Assembly: GCA_032622095.1 (NCBI GenBank)
Contig: CP136063.1
Span: forward strand, 15,539,814-15,603,813
DNA length: 64,000 bases
Direction of reading: 5' to 3'
Origin: Siphonodentalium dalli
Taxonomy: Eukaryota > Mollusca > Scaphopoda > Gadilida > Siphonodentaliidae
Positions within the stretch are counted from its first letter, which is position 1; each line of letters starts with the position of its first letter. A model generated the notes under the pieces. It saw nothing but the letters and a program-made list of their open reading frames with translations. It had not been told where the DNA came from and ran no database searches. Both the position numbers and the translations under genes were made by a program. Positions 1-8,449 of the stretch are shown here, piece by piece.

Positions 1-95
1 TTTGTCGATACGGCACTCGTGCTGTCGCGGAAGGATAGAACTCGAGGCGCAAGCGTTCTATCCTTCCACGACAGCACTCGTGTCGTATCGACAAA
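1..95. repeat. Foldback (near-perfect inverted repeat, 40-bp arms)
   Basis: The arms are 1-40 and 56-95, separated by a 15-bp loop that begins CTCGAG. The left arm matches the reverse complement of the right arm at 36 of 40 positions; the differences are at arm positions 13, 17, 18 and 28, and the first is a G-T wobble. The outer ends read TTTGTCGATACG and CGTATCGACAAA. The window begins exactly at the outer edge of the left arm, so the palindrome may extend upstream or be one end of a larger element. No target duplication can be judged. It could be a snap-back MITE or the tip of a larger inverted repeat. Confidence 0.85.
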
Positions 96-321
96 CCCAT
101 TTACACATCGTGTCGTTCTGTGTATTACCCTAATGGCATCATGGCCATCCAGTTGCTATGGAGATTGATTGGCGGCGTTTAGGTAGTAAAATAGAGACTT
201 GTTTAAGTTGCTATATAAATATCATTGGCGCGAAAGCACGGCTTGTTACAACCGCGCGAAACTTCGACATACGGCGATAAGTGGACTGACGAGACTAATT
301 CGCGGAAATTATTATAATGCG
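96..321. other. Spacer between foldback and minisatellite
   Basis: Single-copy-looking sequence with no ORF of note, no RNA gene and no repeat that I can recognise. It contains scattered CpG-rich words such as GGCGCGAAAG and CCGCGCGAAA between AT-rich stretches. Confidence 0.5.
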
Positions 322-613
322 ACAATCATTAAACAGTCAACTTCCCAACCGCTCGCTCATTTCGATTACAATAAATAAACTGTGAACTGTCTAACCGCCC
401 GCTCGCGTCGATTACAATCACTAAACAGTTAACCGCCCGCTCGCGATTACAATCACTAAACTGTGAACTGTCTAACCGCCCGCTCGCGTCGATTACAATC
501 ACTAAACTGTGAACTGTCTAACCGCCCGCTCGCGTCGATTACAACCACTAAACTGTGAACTGTCCAACCGCCCGCTCGCTTCGATTACAATCACCAAACA
601 GTGAACTCTATAA

Positions 614-927
614 CCGCCCGCTCGCTTCGATTACAATCACCAAACAGTAAACTCTCTAACCGTTCGCTCGCTTCGATTACAATCACTAAACTGTGAACTG
701 TCTAACCACCCGCTCGCGTCGATTACAATCACCAAACAGTGATCTGTCTAACCGCCCGCTCGTGTCGATTAGAATCACTAAACTGTGAACTGTCTAACCG
801 CCCGCTCGCGTCGATTACTATCACTAAACAGTGAACTGTCTAACCGCCCGCTCGCGTCGATTTCAATCACTAAACAGTGAACTGTCTAACCGCCCGCTCG
901 AGTCGATTACAATAAATAAACAGTGAA
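614..927 (+). repeat. Minisatellite higher-order block, copy 1 (403-bp offset)
   Basis: This block of about seven units recurs 403 bp downstream at 1017-1330 with the same order of unit variants. Shared markers are the CTCTCTAACC unit (652 and 1055), the TCGATTACTATC unit (811 and 1214) and the CTCGAGTCG unit with AATAAATAAAC (898 and 1301). I counted about five substitutions between 652-927 and its copy. It is therefore a single block duplication inside the array and not unit-by-unit expansion. Confidence 0.85.
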
Positions 928-1016
928 TTGTCTAACCGCCCGCTCGTGTCGATTACAATCACTAAACAGTTAACTGCCCGCTCGCGATTACAATCACTAA
1001 ACTGTGAACTATCCAA

Positions 1017-1330
1017 CCGCCCGCTCGCTTCGATTACAATCACCAAACAGTGAACTCTCTAACCGCTCGCTCGCTTCGATTACAATCACTAAACTGTGAA
1101 CTGTCTAACCGCCCGCTCGCGTCGATTACAATCACCAAACAGTGAACTGTCTAACCGCCCGCTCGTGTCGATTACAATCACTAAACTGTGAACTGTCTAA
1201 CCGCCCGCTCGCGTCGATTACTATCACTAAACAGTGAACTGTCTAACCGCCCGCTGGCGTCGATTTCAATCACTAAACAGTGAACTGTCTAACCGCCCGC
1301 TCGAGTCGATTACAATAAATAAACAGTGAA
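1017..1330 (+). repeat. Minisatellite higher-order block, copy 2 (403-bp offset)
   Basis: Second copy of the block at 614-927. It differs at a few positions, for example CTGGCG where copy 1 has CTCGCG near 1254. Identity ends at about 1330, after which the unit order departs from that following copy 1. Confidence 0.85.
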
Positions 1331-1501
1331 CAGTTTGACCGCCCGCTCGCGTCGATTTCAATCACTAAACAGTGAATTGTCTAACCGCCCGCTCGCGTCG
1401 ATTACAATCACTAAACAGTGAATTATCTAACCGCCCGATCGCGTCGACTACAATAACCAAACAGTGAACTATCTAACCGCCCGCTCGCTTCGATTACAAT
1501 T

Positions 1502-3362
1502 CCATGGATATCATAATAAACCACGAGGCAAAAGTGAAATGAATATATATTTTTTTAATTCCGCCATAAGTGAATATAGGGATGTATACATGTATGGTAA
1601 CACGAACATACAACAGTATAACATCAGAGCAAGAACATACATTAATGCATGTACACACTCAGCGCGTGTGCAAACAAAGCAAATGTAGATGATCGGCCGG
1701 GTAAACAAACAAGGGAAATACAGCACCAGCCAACGATAGAGACAGTATGGGAAGATAGAACGAAATGAGTTCAGTTAGAGGCTCAAGGTGTGTGCTTCGT
1801 GTTGCCGTCGTGCCATGGGGAGGATACAGGGAGGTTGCGGAGATTATCGTGTTCCAACATAAATATATCACTGATAATAATCCGATTGTTGTCGTTGAAA
1901 TATATCAGCTTACTGATGTTTGCGTATACTAATTATATGCATACACCCTCAGCTCTGATAGGCGCGACCATATTATGTATTCGGCGTTTGTTGTAGATAT
2001 AAAGTTACAGTGATGTGAAACACTCCGATCAGGTGTTTCGAGCGGAATAACAAATAATTATGGCAACGGAAGTTATTTTCATAAATATGATGTCCAAATA
2101 GTCAGAACACAGCGTCAATGTTATAAACGAACTACACACAGTGACTATTATTGGCACAATCATTGCGGTAATGTTTATGTCAAATAATCCGTCACGAATA
2201 AATTAGTAAATATTTACATTTGCGCCTTATAGCTCAACAGTTGTGTTCTAAGAAATGGTGCAGTCGATGTTGTTGGCAATTTCGACAGTCTTAGTTCATT
2301 GCTACATTCTTCCAATGCGGATAATGTTCGAATACTAACAGATCGGTTGTATTCAATGAGTTATGAGATCTGAACTATCTAAACCAGTTGCCTGAACTTG
2401 CCTCAAAAACATAACGCATGGCTATCGCTTGAATCACCTGACCACCGGTACCTACTGGCGAGCCAAGTCTGCTGCTTTTACAATCTACAACTCCCATACC
2501 GAACCACAAAGTGAAAGTTAGATTCCATGTTAAGTTGTCAGAGAACCACACAGTCAATGTAGATACCACGGGCCAATACAACGATTTTATACTGCGTAAA
2601 GAAGCTACCAACATGAGACCCAATAATATGTATTGCAACATGATTGTATATTATAATTTTATTATTCACATCTCACCCTCGCTACCATACATATAACGCC
2701 AATCAGATAAAGAAAAGCTTCTATCCCAAATAAATATCCCCTACGAAGAGTATTCACATACAATATTGTTCGAGGAATATATCTTATAAAAACTTGAGAA
2801 ACTTGACCTGAGTCAAGTCAACTGCAACGTTTCTCTTGCAATCGACAGCAACCTATTTCCGTGCAAATAGTCGCCACTTCTTTCTCAAGATCAAACATGG
2901 TGTCACAAAACACACCCAATAGAATAAGTTCAATGTTTTGTCCCAAATATATCAGAAACCTGTAACTGTGATGCAGTAATTCGCAGTATACCACCACAAT
3001 GTATCATACTATTATGCCATTAATTAGTTGAAACTGTTCATTGTAAGTATCAGTATCATAGTTCACGTGTTCACGCGCAACCAATCAAATTATCATAACT
3101 GCTATGGATGTCCACTTCAATTTTAAGATTTAGCTATTCGTGAAGCGTTAACATTGTTACCGAAATGATGTCATATAAACTCAGATGTTTTTTGGCACAA
3201 TTAAAAATAAATAGAAATACGACTATTTCGCGATGTATACAAAACGGGCTACACGTAATTAGTTATCACTACTATGAAGATACATTCGATAAGGAGGACA
3301 TATCTTCTATGTGAGAACCATGTGATTTGTCTAACGATGTCTGGGTAAAAACTGCTGCAAAA
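1502..3362. other. AT-rich non-coding stretch, no supported gene
   Basis: The open frames here are under 90 codons and overlap on opposite strands, as expected by chance in AT-rich DNA. The longest is a minus-strand frame, 2641 to 2375 (88 codons), with a hydrophobic N-terminus; it is discussed as a weak exon candidate in the findings. Short hairpins are visible: GAAACAC/GTGTTTC at 2017-2039 with a 9-bp loop, and ACTTGAC/GTCAAGT at 2801-2818 with a 4-bp loop. No tRNA or rRNA signature, and no recognisable transposon ends. A spliced gene could have introns here, but nothing shows it. Confidence 0.6.
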
Positions 3363-3530
3363 TTGGATAAATAGAATATCCGCGTAGTGCAGCTGCATGA
3401 ACAATTTAGATTTGCTGGTATGTGTGCACAGAGTTGGCTCGCCAGAAGTATCATCAAATAGATGCTCATATACTCGCAAAAGTAAATTATATATGCAGCT
3501 GCAGTATGTGGATATATATTATGTATATAT
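3363..3530. repeat. Imperfect inverted repeat, about 60-bp arms
   Basis: The left arm (about 3363-3425) reads as a diverged reverse complement of the right arm (about 3467-3530). The best conserved parts are the ATGCAGCTGCA core (3388-3398 and 3493-3503 regions) and GGATAT blocks. Identity by eye is roughly 75-80%. As a result, the small frames on opposite strands here encode similar peptides (a KSKLxMQLxYxDI pattern on each strand), which is a palindrome artefact and not evidence of genes. It is probably an old foldback or MITE remnant. Confidence 0.6.
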
Positions 3531-4077
3531 GTACATGGATATACTGGTCACCGTGATAACAGACACACGCACTACAGTTTTAGACACGCACTTTATTATT
3601 TGCCCTTAAGGCTGAACCTTATACTTTTAGTGAAGAACAGTATGTTCTTCATTGACGCGATCATGCTAAAATAATATATCGTGTCCTTCGGGTGGCGATA
3701 TATTCTATTACTATGACATCTGCTGTGATATTAACAATCCATGCTTGACCAAAAACGCCTGATAAGCTAACATCGTTGTATATAAACTGAAAATTTAACT
3801 CCTTACAATGTGCAAGTGTATCAGCAAACGTATTTACATAATCATACGGACAACTGCATTAGACAATAATTCTCTTCTCGTTTTGTTTGGGGAACGTTAC
3901 GTGCGGTTTAATATGGCTTCTTGACATGTAACGCCTCGTGTTGCGATCGTGTGTTTCTGAAAAAAAGTTAGTTCACATTAAAAACGACTAATTCATTCCA
4001 CAGAGGTTCGCACACGCAACGAGTATAAATTGTAGTAAGATACGCTCTAAATCGTGTTGGGTAACATTTTATCTAAA
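3531..4077. other. AT-rich non-coding stretch with small hairpins
   Basis: No gene is supported. Two clear short hairpins occur: an 8-bp stem TGAAGAAC/GTTCTTCA at 3631-3651 with a 5-bp loop, and a 9-bp stem AATATATCG/CGATATATT at 3673-3704 with a 14-bp loop. The first lacks a T-run and neither follows a coding region, so I do not call them terminators. Confidence 0.5.
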
Positions 4078-4145
4078 TTGGGTAAACAGTATATTGCACC
4101 GAACTTTACTGTTCTGTTTGGTACAATATAAATTGTTTGTACCCA
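4078..4145. repeat. Imperfect foldback bounded by TTGGGT/ACCCAA
   Basis: The left arm starts TTGGGTAAACAGTATATTG (4078) and the right arm ends TTGTTTGTACCCAA (4145). Matching blocks include GGGTAAACA/TGTTTGTACCC, ATATTG/CAATAT and ACC/GGT, with small indels between. Further TTGGGT copies lie nearby at about 4058, 4149 and 4216, so the hairpin may sit inside a larger degraded element with the same terminal word. Classification is not possible from this copy. Confidence 0.5.
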
Positions 4146-4281
4146 ACATTGGGTGAATAATTTCTTAATTATTGTGTCAAGTCAACGAATGCTGCGGAGT
4201 TTGTTATCACTAACGTTGGGTTAAAATTACTATTGCCGCGACAGTATTTTCAGATATATCTGGAAATAACAATGGTCATTT

Positions 4282-4342
4282 GTGACCCGCCATATCAAAT
4301 CCAGTCGTAAGTCGGGATTTTTTTACCCTGTGCCAATGCATT
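4282..4342 (+). repeat. MITE left terminal inverted repeat (61 bp)
   Basis: Identical to the reverse complement of 4576-4636, including a run of seven Ts. Its inner 8 bp, AATGCATT (4335-4342), are shared with the nested palindrome. If a flanking T-A pair is counted, the symmetry extends to 62 bp (4281 and 4637). Confidence 0.9.
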
Positions 4343-4397
4343 CTCTTATATATGCAGGTCGACCACAGGTCGCCTCGCATATATAAGAGAATGCATT
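4335..4397. repeat. Nested perfect palindrome inside the MITE
   Basis: The arms are 4335-4355 and 4377-4397, 21 bp each and perfectly complementary, around a 21-bp loop containing GGTCGACC. The left arm overlaps the end of the left TIR, but the right TIR lacks this structure. The element can thus fold in two competing ways. A word of the arm, CTCTTATATATGC (4343-4355), recurs directly at 4446-4458. Confidence 0.9.
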
Positions 4398-4458
4398 TTA
4401 TAATTTCACCCATACAGAGCCCCTGACAAACATGAGCAGACGACACTCTTATATATGC

Positions 4459-4478
4459 GTATATATATATATATATAC
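4459..4478. repeat. TA dinucleotide run inside the MITE
   Basis: A perfect self-complementary GTATAT...ATATAC tract of 20 bp. It directly follows the direct copy of CTCTTATATATGC, so it may have grown by slippage from the TATATA in that word. Confidence 0.9.
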
Positions 4479-4575
4479 GTGGGGCTCCCTGCAGGATAAT
4501 GGATGTTTTTTAGTTTATGTCCTAAAAATTGTAAGAAACACTTATTTAAAAAAATATATAAAAAATTGTTAGGCC

Positions 4576-4636
4576 AATGCATTGGCACAGGGTAAAAAAA
4601 TCCCGACTTACGACTGGATTTGATATGGCGGGTCAC
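4576..4636 (-). repeat. MITE right terminal inverted repeat (61 bp)
   Basis: Exact reverse complement of 4282-4342, ending GCGGGTCAC. It is followed by ATTT at 4637-4640. The satellite begins only about 30 bp further on. Confidence 0.9.
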
Positions 4637-4740
4637 ATTTATTTAACCATTCAAATTAAATATTATTCACCTGAGATAAACATCACCTATTACACGACAC
4701 CCTCCGGATAAACATCATCTATTACATGACACTCTCCGGA

Positions 4741-4790
4741 TAAAGTTATCGCTGTTTATAAACATCACCTATTACATGACACTCTCCGGA
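4741..4790 (+). repeat. Type copy of the 50-bp monomer
   Basis: A representative full-length unit, TAAAGTTATCGC to CTCTCCGGA. It contains a perfect 12-bp palindrome TGTTTATAAACA (4753-4764). At the junction with the preceding unit lies a second dyad, GATAA-AG-TTATC. It also contains CATCACC, a variable ACAYGAC site and TCCGGA at the end. The CCGG is present in nearly all monomers. Confidence 0.97.
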
Positions 4791-5440
4791 TAAAGTTATC
4801 GCTGTTTATAAACATCACCTATTACACGACACTCTCCGGATAAAGTTATCGCTGTTTATAAACATCACCTATTACATGACACTCTCCGGATAAAGTAATC
4901 GCTGTTTATAAACATCACCTATTACATGACACTCTCCGGATAAAGTTATCGCTGTTTATAAACATCACCTATTACATGACACTCTCCGGATAAAGTTATC
5001 GCTGTTTATAAACATCACTTATTACACGACACTCTCCGGATAAAGTTATCGCTGTTTATAAACATCACATATTACATGACACTCTCCGGATAAAGTTATC
5101 GCTGTTTATAAACATCACCTATTACATGACACTCTCCGGATAAAGTTATCGCTGTTTATAAACATCACCTATTACATGACACTCTCCGGATAAAGTTATC
5201 TCTGTTTATAAACATCACCTATTACACGACACTCTCCGGTTAAAGTTATCGCTGTTTATAAACATCACCTATTATATGACACTCTCCGGATAAAGTTATC
5301 GCTGTTTATAAACATCACCTATTACATGACACTCTCCGGATAAAGTTATCGCTGTTTATAAACATCACCTATTACATGACACTCTCCGGATAAAGTTATC
5401 TCTGTTTATAAACATCACCTATTACATGACACTCTCCGGA

Positions 5441-5487
5441 TAAAGTTACCTGAGATAAACATCACCTACTACACGACACTCTCCGGA
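5441..5487 (+). repeat. C-type 47-bp monomer (example)
   Basis: Here the segment after TAAAGTTA reads CCTGAGATAAAC in place of TCGCTGTTTATAAAC, so the unit is 3 bp shorter and lacks the TGTTTATAAACA palindrome. I found about 40 such units. They recur for example at 6148, 6595, 6792, 7489, 7886, 8583, 9130, 22355, 25663, 26160, 29421, 29918, 31265, 31712, 38151, 53008 and 60266 (positions of TGAG). Minor forms have ACTTGAG (about 10437 and 10530), GAGACAAAC (10682) or ACTTGATAT (about 12632). The first partial unit of the whole array is also of this type. Confidence 0.95.
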
Positions 5488-8449
5488 TAAAGTTATCTCT
5501 GTTTATAAACATCACCTATTACACGACACTCTCCGGTTAAAGTTATCGCTGTTTATAAACATCACCTATTACATGACACTCTCCGGATAAAGTTATCTCT
5601 GTTTATAAACATCACCTATTACATGACACTCTCCGGATAAAGTTATCTCTGTTTATAAACATCACCTATTACATGACACTCTCCGGATAAAGTTATCGCT
5701 GTTTATAAACATCACCTATTACATGACACTCTCCGGATAAAGTTATCGCTGTTTATAAACATCACCTATTACACGACACTCTCCGGATAAAGTTATCGCT
5801 GTTTATAAACATCATCTATTACACGACACTCTCCGGATAAAGTTATCTCTGTTTATAAACATCACCTATTACACGACACTCTCCGGATAAAGTTATCTCT
5901 GTTTATAAACATCACCTACTACATGACACTCGCCGGATAAAGTTATCGCTGTTTATAAACATCACATATTACACGACACTCTCCGGATAAAGTTATCTCT
6001 GTTTATAAACATCACCTACTACATGACACTCTCCGGATAAAGTTATCTCTGTTTATAAACATCACCTATTACACGACACTCTCCGGATAAAGTTATCGCT
6101 GTTTATAAACATCATCTATTACACGACACTCTCCGGATAAAGTTACCTGAGATAAACATCACCTATTACATGACACTCTCCGGATAAAGTTATCTCTGTT
6201 TATAAACATCACCTATTACATGACACTCTCCGGATAAAGTTATCGCTGTTTATAAACATCACCTATTACATGACACTATCCGGATAAAGTTATCTCTGTT
6301 TATAAACATCACCTACTACATGACACTCTCCGGATAAAGTTATCGCTGTTTATAAACATCACCTATTACACGACACTCTCCGGATAAAGTTATCTCTGTT
6401 TATAAACATCACCTACTACATGACACTCTCCGGATAAAGTTATCGCTGTTTATAAACATCACCTATTACACGACACTCTCCGGATAAAGTTATCTCTGTT
6501 TATAAACATCACCTATTACATGACACTCTCCGGATAAAGTTATCGCTGTTTATAAACATCATCTATTACACGACACTCTCCGGATAAAGTTACCTGAGAT
6601 AAACATCACCTATTACATGACACTCTCCGGATAAAGTTATCTCTGTTTATAAACATCACCTATTACACGACACTCTCCGGATAAAGTTATCGCTGTTTAT
6701 AAACATCACCTATTACATGACACTCTCCGGATAAAGTTATCGCTGTTTATAAACATCACCTATTACATGACACTCTCCGGATAATGTTACCTGAGATAAA
6801 CATCACCTACTACACGACACTCTCCGGATAAAGTTATCTCTGTTTATAAACATCACCTATTACACGACACTCTCCGGTTAAAGTTATTGCTGTTTATAAA
6901 CATCACCTATTACATGACACTCTCCGGATAAAGTTATCTCTGTTTATAAACATCACATATTACATGACACTCTCCGGATAAAGTTATCTCTGTTTATAAA
7001 CATCACCTATTACATGACACTCTCCGGATAAAGTTATCGCTGTTTATAAACATCACCTATTACATGACACTCTCCGGATAAAGTTATCGCTGTTTATAAA
7101 CATCACCTATTACACGACACTCTCCGGATAAAGTTATCGCTGTTTATAAACATCATCTATTACACGACACTCTCCGGATAAAGTTATCTCTGTTTATAAA
7201 CATCACCTATTACACGACACTCTCCGGATAAAGTTATCTCTGTTTATAAACATCACCTACTACATGACACTCGCCGGATAAAGTTATCGCTGTTTATAAA
7301 CATCACATATTACACGACACTCTCCGGATAAAGTTATCTCTGTTTATAAACATCACCTACTACATGACACTCTCCGGATAAAGTTATCTCTGTTTATAAA
7401 CATCACCTATTACACGACACTCTCCGGATAAAGTTATCGCTGTTTATAAACATCATCTATTACACGACACTCTCCGGATAAAGTTACCTGAGATAAACAT
7501 CACCTATTACATGACACTCTCCGGATAAAGTTATCTCTGTTTATAAATATCACCTATTACATGACACTCTCCGGATAAAGTTATCGCTGTTTATAAACAT
7601 CACCTATTACATGACACTATCCGGATAAAGTTATCTCTGTTTATAAACATCACCTACTACATGACACTCTCCGGATAAAGTTATCGCTGTTTATAAACAT
7701 CACCTATTACACGACACTCTCCGGATAAAGTTATCTCTGTTTATAAACATCACCTATTACACGACACTCTCCGGATAAAGTTATCGCTGTTTATAAACAT
7801 CACCTATTACATGACACTCTCCGGATAAAGTTATCGCTGTTTATAAACATCACCTATTACATGACACTCTCCGGATAAAGTTACCTGAGATAAACATCAC
7901 CTACTACACGACACTCTCCGGATAAAGTTATCTCTGTTTATAAACATCACCTATTACACGACACTCTCCGGTTAAAGTTATTGCTGTTTATAAACATCAC
8001 CTATTACATGACACTCTCCGGATAAAGTTATCTCTGTTTATAAACATCACCTATTACATGACACTCTCCGGATAAAGTTATCTCTGTTTATAAACATCAC
8101 CTATTACATGACACTCTCCGGATAAAGTTATCGCTGTTTATAAACATCACCTATTACATGACACTCTCCGGATAAAGTTATCGCTGTTTATAAACATCAC
8201 CTATTACACGACACTCTCCGGATAAAGTTATCGCTGTTTATAAACATCATCTATTACACGACACTCTCCGGATAAAGTTATCTCTGTTTATAAACATCAC
8301 CTATTACACGACACTCTCCGGATAAAGTTATCTCTGTTTATAAACATCACCTACTACATGACACTCGCCGGATAAAGTTATCGCTGTTTATAAACATCAC
8401 ATATTACACGACACTCTCCGGATAAAGTTATCTCTGTTTATAAACATCA

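Larger units (their letters stand above)
322..1501 (+). repeat. 46-bp minisatellite, about 25 tandem copies
   Basis: A head-to-tail array with a 46-bp period. A typical unit is 469-514, with the core CCGCCCGCTCGCGTCGATTA followed by a CACTAAAC(A/T)GTGAAC tail. The unit is 50% GC, richer in GC and CpG than the flanks. Variants recur: the base after CTCG is C, T or A, CACTAAAC alternates with CACCAAAC, and some units read AATAAATAAAC. Shortened units missing part of the core sit near 425-460 and 966-1002. The first copies (322-400) are the most degenerate. The last ends at about 1501, where sequence becomes AT-rich. No frame stays open across the array. Confidence 0.95.
4282..4636. mobile_element. 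MITE-like non-autonomous DNA transposon, 355 bp
   Basis: The ends are perfect terminal inverted repeats of 61 bp (4282-4342 and 4576-4636) beginning GTGACCCGCCATATCAAATC. The flanking ATTT at 4278-4281 and 4637-4640 is a candidate 4-bp target-site duplication, although the right side is itself ATTTATTT, so chance is possible. The 233-bp interior is AT-rich and encodes nothing plausible; the minus-strand frame through it only reads the TIRs. It holds a nested palindrome (4335-4397), a TA run (4459-4478) and a GAGCCCC/GGGGCTC pair (4417-4423, 4481-4487). Identical arms suggest recent activity or correction. I cannot place its superfamily; 4-bp target duplications are known from several DNA transposon groups. 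Confidence 0.88.

Noticed and set aside
322-1501. Relationship between the 46-bp minisatellite and the 50-bp satellite
   Set aside because: By eye there is no shared word longer than expected by chance, and the composition differs (50% versus 36% GC).
1464-1996. Small ORFs of 68-74 codons on both strands
   Set aside because: They overlap each other on opposite strands, partly read the minisatellite, and show no family or domain; they fit chance frames in AT-rich DNA.
3249-3609. Small ORFs with similar peptides on both strands
   Set aside because: The similarity is produced by the inverted repeat at 3363-3530.
3631-3704. Rho-independent-like terminators or riboswitch
   Set aside because: The hairpins lack a following T-run and a gene context, and the genome is eukaryotic.
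4406-4636. 76-codon minus-strand ORF
   Set aside because: It is a read-through of the MITE right TIR and AT-rich interior, with no transposase features.
4741-4790. CENP-B box in the satellite monomer
   Set aside because: I see no match to the mammalian CENP-B box pattern in the monomer; a centromeric role cannot be argued from this motif.
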